Positions 56,901 to 64,000 of a DNA stretch of 64,000 nucleotides are shown piece after piece. The DNA is from Siniperca chuatsi. Lineage: Eukaryota; Chordata; Actinopteri; Centrarchiformes; Sinipercidae. Location of the stretch: assembly GCF_020085105.1 (NCBI RefSeq), contig NC_058057.1, forward strand, positions 27,878,542 to 27,942,541. Direction: 5' to 3'. Positions within the stretch are counted from its first letter, which is position 1. Each line of letters begins with the position of its first letter. The position numbers were made by a program, and so were the translations under genes. Below the pieces are notes generated by a model. The model did no database searches. It was not told the origin of the DNA and was given only the letters and a program-made list of their open reading frames with translations.

Positions 56901-59900
56901 TGGCGTCGGTCAGGTAGCGCATGCTGAGCAGAGCCGGGTGCAGCAGACTCTGCTGGCTGATTGGAGGAAAAGCAGGAAGCTGCAGGAACTGAACCAGAGT
57001 CTGAGCCTCCTGATGCACCACCCGGTGAGACGGGACACTCTGAGGACAAAAACAACTTTAGCTTCAGTTAAGCGCTGACAGCCTTTAAATATCTGATTAA
57101 TTACAGTATCAGGAGCTGATTTCTGACCTCGACTCTGAAGATGAGAGAATCTTTGCCCTCGAGCTTCATCTCGTCAGGAAGCTCTTCGTAAGCGTTCACG
57201 TACGGGACGTGACCTTCATTCACCAACCTGAAACCAAACACATCAACTAACTGTTCCAGGACTTTCCAGGATCTACACTGGAGAGCTTTCCAGGGCATCA
57301 CTTAATCTATTTAACATCGTTTTAGAAGTTCGCGTGTTGTTACCTGAGCAGGTCGCTGAGCGTCAGCGGCTCGCGGATCCAGATCAGAGCGAGGTGGATC
57401 AGAGCCAGAGTCTTCATCATGGTCATCAGACTGCGGGTCCGCCTCAGCCGAGGCGACAGGTAGCTGGCGGCGTCCACGGAGCCCGAACACAGCGACCAAT
57501 CACTGGAGCTCTCTGTGGAGGCATTTGAAGCGGATGAAACACTCGTATTTGTGAGCTAATGTGATTTATTCAATCATTTTTCATTAAACCGCCCCAGCGT
57601 CCGCCGAGTTCGTCGCACATTCAACGCGTCAGTTTGCCTCGATGACTCTACCTGCGTTGGACCCGGCGGCGCTGGACAGGTTCGCCTCTGCGTCCGTCTC
57701 ACCGGCCGACACGACGGACGACTCAGCTGCGCTGTCCGAGTCCGGACCTCGCTGAGGAGAGAGCGAACTAACTTAACATTCAACAACTAAAACTCTCAGA
57801 GTTCTGAATAACAACCTGAAGGTTTTGTACGTTGGTCTTTACTAATAAAAAAGATGAGATATAAAAAGATTCAATTTCACCGCTAGATCCCGCTAGATCC
57901 CGCACACTGGACCTTTAACATTTTCTAATCAGTATTTGGATCAAGTAGCTCGTGAAAAATAAGGTTTAGAAGGCTACGGCTGTTATTCCTAACAGAAAAA
58001 CAGATATCTGTGCAGTTTGAGAACTGACCACTTTGAACGTGGCGGTGGTCACGGGGTTGTGGGTGTAGGCCTGTCGACTCTTCTGCAGGTAGAGCCTCCA
58101 CAGCTGACACAGCACCTCGTCCTGAAACAACACATGAGATCAGGGTTTCCTACTCTACCTACCCCCCACCCCCCCTGGGACTAACTAAACCCCTAAATCA
58201 CGCAGCGTCAGACCTTGAAGTGCGGATTGACTCCCAGTCTGAGCAGAGCGTTGGCCTGGTTTCTCAGGATGAACTGGAAACCCTCGCAGATCATCCACCG
58301 ACGACCACGCTCTGAAAACAGAACCAGGAAGTCAAGATCATCCAAAACAGAACCAAACCTTTGACCCAACAGCTCTGATTTAACATTTATAAATTAGTAG
58401 AAGGTCTGTCGGTTTATAACTCAGCTGCTTTAAAATGTTGACTGATGTTGGAATTAAGGCTGAAACTAGCGATTATTTTAATGTTCCTTTAAAGTATAAA
58501 TCACGTCACAGTTTCCCAGAAGCTCAAAACAATGTCTTGCTTTGTCCGACCAACAGTCCAAAACCCCAAAAATACGCAGTTTGCTGTGCAAGAAGAAGAA
58601 ACTCTGAGATTGTTCGGGAATTTCACTTGAAAAATCCACTAAAAATATTAATCGATCATCTAAATTGTTGCTGATTAATCTTCTGTTTCCTGCCCTGAAT
58701 CGTTTGTTTCAGCCCAACATTTTTAATCTTTTAACTTGAATGAATCTTTTCTTGTTCTGTCTGTTTTGAAAGATTCGATCTAAAACAAATCTGCTTTCAA
58801 ACTGCGACTGAAGCTGCACAGTTTGTGTTTTCAGAAACACTGACCCGGCTTCTTGGTCTTGGTTCCTCTGCCGATGGTGGAGATCCTGGAGGAGCCGGGA
58901 GCGTAGGACGGGTCCACCACCTCTTTGGTTCTCTGAGGACGTTTGGACACGTTATAACAACAACAACAACAACACTGGTCCAGAAACACAACGCCGCCAC
59001 CTGCTGACACACCGCAGCACTGCGGCCTGAAACTAAAACCTCCTTCACACAAAAACGAACAAATGTTTAATAAATGCTTGAAACTCGTCTGAAAATCTAC
59101 TGCTTCCTGTTTGCTCCTGTTCGCAAACTTCAGAATAAAAGCTGTTCTTTTTCTTTAAATGTCAGCGAGCTCCAGATCAGATCCTCGACGGCGAAATACA
59201 AAACCTCACTGGTCATGACTAATACATCAGTTGAAGCAATCTGTACTGAATAACTGAGAAACGGGCAGTTTTATCTTATTATGTGCAATTGATTTGAATA
59301 TCTGACAGGACGTTACGCTAATGAAAGTTATTGTTCAGCTTGATTCCAAGTTTAAATTCTGTGTTTTAACAGACTCCTCTCCTTAAATCTTCACACCGGC
59401 GTCCAGTTACTCTCAGAATGGATTTCAAAGTGCCGCTGCGAGTTTATAAATCACTCAGTGATCTCATTTCTGATCAGCTTGACGAACACAGACCCGGTGG
59501 GAACCTCAGATCTTCGGGAAGCAGTCCGCGGCTTTCAGCTCACAGGTGGAACCGACTTCCCAAAGATCCTGAATACGACCCAGCGGTCAGAACGAGAAAC
59601 AGCTGCTGCAGGAAACCGAAAGTGTAAAGTCGGCGGAGTGAGCGACTTTACGTGAACCTGTCAGATGTGCTGGGTGTTTTCTGTCATAGCGCCCATCAGA
59701 TCAGCTGTCGTTGTTGTTGTTGTTGTTGTTTACCTCGATGACGATGTGGCAGGATCTGCAGTAGAAACGCCCCTCGTCTGAAACGCCCCAGTCCACCGCT
59801 GAGCACTGAGCGCAGGGCTCCCTGAACCCGGCCTGAACACACAGAGATCACAGACATGTGCAGCAACGTGGAGGTACGGCAGCGGCTGAGGACAAAATCC

Positions 59901-60598
59901 AACTTTGTTTCGTTAGTTTCACACAAAGTTAAAGTGTGACCTCCAGCTGAACACCTGAAACTGACGCTTCCTGTTAGCTAGAAAACTGCCAGTTAAAAGG
60001 AGAGAGAACCAAAACTACTTCATTTAAATATTATTTCTATGTTAACACAAACGCATCTTAAAAACAAACGACATATTAAGACTACTGCCATCGCAACAAT
60101 CCAACTTTAATTGTAATTGTTTAATACTAAGAACACATTCTCGCTCGAATAAGGTTTAAAGATGTACTGAAAAGCTTTGTACAACTTTATAGTAAATTCG
60201 GCAAACTAACTGCTGGCCGTGGGACAATTTAACGCGATTTAAATAGAGTTTCAAGGTTTAGCTGGAGTCCACATTAACGTTACTTAGCTAGGTTCAAGTC
60301 TTGTGTTGACAAATAAAATACGTTTTTGGTTGAAAACAAGTGCCGATCGTTAAACTGGCTCGTGTAAATTAGGAAAAGATTCTAAGATTTTGTTAAAAGT
60401 TAGTTGCAATATGACTTACGCGCGAAAATAACACAAAACCGACAAATAATTGAATGGAGTTTGGTGTGGACAGACAGTTAGCTAACACCAAGTTCGCACT
60501 CGTTCTTAGCTAGCGTTAGCTTACAAGTTGGTAACGTTACCTCTTTTATCAAAGTAACAGAAATGTGCAGCATAAATTACCGTATCTTCGTCGTCCAT
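47983..60598 (-). CDS. taf1b: TATA-box-binding protein-associated factor RNA polymerase I subunit B
   Basis: Fifteen coding exons on the minus strand: 60581-60598, 59734-59832, 58845-58932, 58214-58311, 58029-58121, 57652-57751, 57344-57512, 57128-57227, 56892-57039, 51638-51812, 51517-51554, 50855-50942, 50263-50333, 49697-49925, 47983-48304. Splice phases agree throughout and give 611 aa (human 588, from memory). TAF1B is the TFIIB-like subunit of SL1/TIF-IB and recruits RNA polymerase I to rDNA promoters in the nucleolus. The N-terminal zinc ribbon is Cys13-x2-Cys16 and Cys31-x2-Cys34 with [11 protein letters not shown] between. [28 protein letters not shown] and [10 protein letters not shown] mark the cyclin-like core, followed by [15 protein letters not shown]. 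The C-terminal [21 protein letters not shown] matches the family. Oddities: residues about 556-611 are an Arg/Thr-rich repeat tail, and intron 9 is a 5-kb minisatellite. Confidence 0.96.
47985..48155 (-). repeat. taf1b: Coding minisatellite making the Arg/Thr tail of taf1b
   Basis: The last exon contains tandem copies of CTGGTCCTGGTC and GAGCTCTGGTCC (plus strand), read on minus as repeats of the kind [10 protein letters not shown] and GARTRT. About 40 residues of alternating Arg-Thr replace the Lys/Arg-rich tail of the human protein. The frame stays open to the stop at 47983-47985. Composition stays strongly basic, so a nucleolar or rDNA-contact function could survive; that is inference. Confidence 0.88.
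48305..49696. other. taf1b intron 14, with probable interspersed repeats
   Basis: The part 48860-49030 (CAGTGTTCCTGTAGTGGTGA, then CCCTGCGCTCTCTGCCAAAC) reads like a diverged transposon-derived repeat, and similar-looking CpG-rich DNA continues to about 49.6 kb. A plus-strand open frame at 49312-49998 runs across it and antisense to exon 14. It has no recognised domain and is not called. Confidence 0.4.
51840..56888. repeat. 5-kb GC-rich minisatellite filling taf1b intron 9
   Basis: Tandem units with the core GGCGTCGGTGTCAGTGGA (18 bases) are mixed with 17-base (GGCGTCGTGTCAGTGGA), 27-base (with GGTGGCGTTAGTG) and 28-base (with TTAGTTATCGTCAGTATCAG) variants. CAGTGGA and CAGCGGA forms alternate. 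The intron is 51813-56891. The array starts within about 10 bases of the 5' splice site and ends about 45 bases before the 3' splice site, so almost nothing else remains in the intron. The units lack stops in some frames, producing long spurious frames of the GVSGGV type on plus and the TDTDAS type on minus. Confidence 0.97.
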
Positions 60599-60830
60599 TT
60601 TCACTTAAAACAACTGTTTTATCTTGTAGTTTTAAATTTTAGCTGTAGTTTGTCCACAGAGCCACATGTGGAAGGTTTGTTTGGGATTTCCTTCTTCTTC
60701 TACCACTTCCGGTGGTGTGAACGCGCCACGACACTCTGCTGCCACTCACCGGCCGGAACGCGAACTACAGCTCATTCCCCTCTGCTCACTGCAGCCAAAG
60801 ATGGACGTTTTTTGTAATTTTACATATTTA
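60599..60830 (-). promoter_or_regulatory. taf1b: taf1b promoter with ETS site
   Basis: Upstream of the 6-codon first exon, an ETS consensus (CCACCGGAAGTG on minus, 60704-60715) lies about 105 bases from the start codon. CpG-containing sequence follows and an AAGATGG (YY1-like) word is near 60798. No TATA box is visible. ETS plus YY1-type words without TATA is the usual layout of housekeeping promoters, fitting a basal Pol I factor. Confidence 0.6.
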
Positions 60831-60939
60831 AATCATTTGAAAAAAATATTTTGACTTTATCTCCAAAAACTGCACGTGAGACACGTGAAAGTTTGAAAAA
60901 AAAAACACAGTATATTCTCTTTACAGCAGCTTCATTATA

Positions 60940-62027
60940 CTGACGGAGTACAGGGCTGTGGTGGGTAACTTTGTTTCATGGTGTGAGCAGAACCATCTGC
61001 AGCTCAATGCGACAAAGTCAAAGGAGCTGATTGTGGATCTACGGAGGGCCAAGGCACCAGTGACCCCGGTTTCCATCCAGGGGGTCAGTGTGGACAGTGT
61101 GGAGGACTACAAGTACCTGGGAGTACACATGGATAACAAACTAGACTGGACCAAGAACACTCAGACTGTTTACATGAAGGGCCAGAGCCGCCTCTGTTTC
61201 TGAGGAGGCTGAGGTCCTTCAACATCTGCCGGACGATGCTGAAGATGTTTTATGAGTCTGTGGTGGCCGGTGCTGTCCTGTATGCTGTTGCATGCTGGGG
61301 CAGCAGGCTGAGGGTAGCGGACGCCAACAGACTCAACAAACTGATCTGTAAGGCCGGTGACATTGTGGGGGTGGAGCTGGACTCTCTGGCGGTGGTGTCA
61401 GAGAGGAGGATGCTGGGTAAACTACACGCCATCTTGGACAGCGTCTCCCACCCGCTCCATGACGTGCTGGCTAAACAAAGGAGCACCTTCAGCGGAAGAC
61501 TCGTCCCCCCAGAATGCACCACAGAGCGCCACAGGAAGTCATTCCTGCCTGTGGCCATCAGACTCTTTAACTCCTCCCTCTAAGTGTCAGTCTGTAGGAC
61601 CCGAAGTCACTAAACTGGACATTGAGCATTACATCTCCGCCATAATTAATAATAATTGTGCAATATTCTGTGTACTACTGCCGTGCAATATTAGTTTTCC
61701 CTTGTTAGTTTTTCTTATTTATTGTTACGGATATACCTCAATTACTCTCGACAGTACATGCACCTCCGCTTTTACTATTATTTATTACATAATTAGTTAC
61801 ATTGTATTTATACTGTACTTCACCATCAACCAGTAAACCCACTTGGTACTCGACACTTAGTTTATCTTATACTTATACCGACATGATACTTAATTTATTT
61901 CTGACCTGTTTATAGTGTATAATATCGTTTTCTCCTGTGTGCACTGACGTAAAGACGAGCTACTGGAACAAAGAGTTTCCCTACGGGGATCAATAAAGTA
62001 TTTCTGATTCTGATTCTGATTCTGACG
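60940..62027 (+). mobile_element. 5'-truncated non-LTR retrotransposon (RT C-terminal part) with (ATTCTG)n tail
   Basis: An open frame from 60958 gives WCEQNHLQLNATKSKELIVD and YKYLGVHMDNKLDW, the reverse transcriptase thumb of non-LTR elements. It breaks by a frameshift near 61195 at the LRRLRSF motif. It resumes to 61583 with FYESVVAGAVLYAVACWGSR and ERHRKSFLPVAIRLFNSS. A non-coding 3' part of about 430 bases ends in GGGATCAATAAAGTATTTCTG and four ATTCTG copies. The catalytic core is missing, so it is dead. The clade is not resolved. It differs from the LINE in rrm2. Confidence 0.87.
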
Positions 62028-62490
62028 GTATACAACATAAATACGGAGGTTTCTTTAGTGAAACTTTCATATTTATTGTGCATGCAGCCAAAAGTATGTG
62101 TATGTTTAACTAGAAAGGTAGAAAAATAACAGCCAAAGTGCCCATTATCAGAGAGGGGTGCATACAAATCTTAACATTTATATACCAGCTAGCGTTAGCA
62201 TCTAAAGGTCATCTAGAGCTCTCTTATCACGTCTAACCACTGATCTGATTGTCTCATACCAATGTCAATAACATCTTGGTTCGGTATCTATCATCGTCAA
62301 CGACACGATCATTTATATTTCCAAGGTTCAGAACTTTTTCCCAGGATGCCTTTCAGTGCAACATGGACATTTTTGTTTACTCCGTATTTTAAAGCGGCGG
62401 CTTCCCTGCTGCAGCGTTTTCGCTGCTCTTCCTCCCTGTGGCGACGCGTAAAATGTCTCTGGCTCTTTTCTTTTTTGTTTACATATGTAT

Positions 62491-63099
62491 CATTCGTAGA
62501 AAAGGTTTCAGTCGTAGTCGTCTGGACGCTGTTTTCAGAATCAAGACGTTTCGGCTCCGGAAGTCATTCTCAATTGTGAAAAAATGGGACGGGAACTAGA
62601 AATTTAAGCTACTCTGTGTTGCTTAAGCCCCGCCCTCAGGGAGGAGTCTACCTGAGTGTCTGTTGATTAGCTAGTTTCACCTGAAACTGAGTAGAGAGAA
62701 GAGTTGGTTTGAAAGAGGAGTCAAAGAAGCCATTTTTGTGAAAAAAGAAAACCCCTCTTTGAACAGAAATGGTGGTCTGAGATTCAATCTGCCCAAAGTT
62801 TACCACAGTGTGTTAACACCGTGGTCAAGCCAATCACATGCTAATCAGGTACTTAACAGTGATGAGGGAGGTGCAGCCAGAAAACAACAGGCCTGATTAC
62901 TGATTACTGGGCCATCATGGAAACTATTAGGTCAGTTTCAGGTGAAACTAGCTAATCAACAGATACTCAGGTAGACTCCTTCCTGAGGGCGGGGCTTATG
63001 TAACACAGAGTAGCTTAAATTTCTGAGTTCTCAGACCATTTTCACAGTTGAGAATGACTTCCGGCCAGACGACTACAACTGAAACCTTTTCTACGATTG
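62491..63099. mobile_element. Large fold-back (inverted-repeat) element
   Basis: The left arm at about 62491-62690 is the near-perfect reverse complement of the right arm at about 62932-63099. Matching words include AGAAAAGGTTTCAGTCGTAG / CTACAACTGAAACCTTTTCT, GGAAGTCATTCTCAATTGTG / CACAGTTGAGAATGACTTCC and TGATTAGCTAGTTTCACCTG / CAGGTGAAACTAGCTAATCA. The left arm has about 30 extra bases near 62530-62560. A 241-base loop separates the arms and no frame is conserved. It may be a fold-back or MITE-like transposon, or two copies of a repeat in head-to-head orientation. Confidence 0.85.
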
Positions 63100-64000
63100 T
63101 CCTCAATATTAAATGTTGGACGTAAAGATTCTTTGCAGGATAAACATTATTTAACAGTTTGAAACGAAGCTCTTTAGCTTTGGGAGGGACAGGAAGTTTT
63201 AATATTTACATCTGAACTGTTTTATATTCTGAAACCCTCCGTAATATTTCGTCGTCTTAAAGGAAAACATTCGTTGGACAAAACAGCTCTTAGGAACTCG
63301 TCGTTACATTTTTTTTGTCTAAAAAGGAAAAGTTTTGAATAGTTTAGGGAAGCAGAGTGTGCTCATCCAGAAGCCTTTAACAGAACCAATCACAGCTCGC
63401 GGAATCGCATCGATTGACTTGTGTTCAATCAATCGATCGATCGATCTGAACAGCAGCACAAACAGGTTTCCTGTCCTCTGCACGCGACCACGAAGACAGG
63501 AAACGCGTCTCCTCCGCACTTTAACGGAAACACTTCTACTTCAGATGAACAATGAGTTTCTTCAGCTGTAGCTGATGGTGATATTATCTGTTGCCCATCA
63601 CTTCCGGTTGTAGTTCTCTTGCAGTAAAAGCGGATCTGGATGAGCTCAGAAGTTATTTATAGAGCTGCCAGATGTCTCTGTGTTTACTCTCTGACACAAG
63701 ATGGACGACAGGCAAAGCTTCACCTCCAGCGCGTTTAAACTTTACGTTTGTGAAGCAGCTTTAACTCAAAATCACGTCAAATAACAAGAGTTTTATTCTT
63801 CTGTTCAGGAGCTTTTTTTGGATTCCGGCGTGTTTGACTCACACGCGCGTCAAGCTCTCCACAATAAGAGCACGACACGACACGACGGATTTTCAAAATA
63901 AAGCTCGTTCTGGGAAATCTGATTTTAGCAACCTGCAGGGATTATATTCTGCAACACAACAATAAATCTGTAATATAAAACACTGATGCATATATATAAA
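63100..64000. other. Intergenic, possible divergent promoter near 63.6-63.7 kb
   Basis: Mostly AT-rich unique DNA with a short ATCG run at 63428-63445. An ETS word (CACTTCCGG, 63600-63608) and CAAGATGG (63697-63704), about 95 bases apart, resemble a small TATA-less promoter with a start codon at 63701. The frame closes after about 23 codons and no splice donor was convincingly identified. No gene is called. Confidence 0.35.

Noticed and set aside
51631..57078. Gly-Val-Ser-Gly repeat proteins on plus and Thr-Asp-Thr-Asp repeat proteins on minus
   Set aside because: Frames of the intronic minisatellite; the true coding sequence is taf1b exons on both sides.

Overview
This window is nuclear DNA from a vertebrate, almost certainly a teleost fish. 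The evidence is three intron-rich vertebrate genes with canonical GT-AG junctions, fish-style L2/CR1-type LINE fragments, small inverted-repeat elements, and very many micro- and minisatellites. There is no bacterial, viral or CRISPR content. The three genes all lie on the minus strand and read right to left as taf1b, klf11, rrm2. Their relative order and orientation match the human 2p25.1 block TAF1B-(GRHL1)-KLF11-(CYS1)-RRM2, as I remember it. I see no exons of grhl1 or cys1 in the gaps.

Layout. 1-14317: a G-depleted array built from ATAC/ACAT words with higher-order duplications. 14318-15167: rrm2 3' flank and probable 3' UTR. 15168-19900: rrm2 (10 coding exons, 384 aa), with a 5'-truncated LINE in its last intron. 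19901-20200: rrm2 promoter with CCAAT, E2F-type and TATA-like motifs. 20201-26396: intergenic, with a promoter-like CCAAT/TATA cluster near 22.2-22.6 kb, interspersed repeats, a MITE and probable klf11 3' UTR. 26397-33501: klf11 (4 coding exons, 474 aa), with a 53-bp minisatellite in intron 3 and a degenerate ~160-bp repeat in intron 1. 33502-47982: GC-rich klf11 promoter, then a long gene-free stretch with a 13-bp and a 32-bp minisatellite and old transposon pieces. 47983-60598: taf1b (15 coding exons, 611 aa). Its intron 9 is almost wholly a 5-kb minisatellite, and its last exon ends in an Arg/Thr repeat tail. 60599-64000: taf1b promoter, a second LINE fragment and a large fold-back repeat.

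Function. rrm2 encodes the radical-bearing small subunit of ribonucleotide reductase. klf11 encodes a Sin3-recruiting Kruppel-like repressor. taf1b encodes the TFIIB-like subunit of the RNA polymerase I factor SL1. They form a conserved neighbourhood rather than a pathway. I found no convincing new multi-gene system. The most interesting signals are the structure of the 14-kb array, the repeat-filled taf1b intron, the repeat-derived C-terminus of taf1b, a frame-scrambled stretch in the last rrm2 exon, and the fold-back element at 62.5-63.1 kb. Exon boundaries were placed by eye from reading frame, splice dinucleotides and remembered family sequences; no alignment was run.
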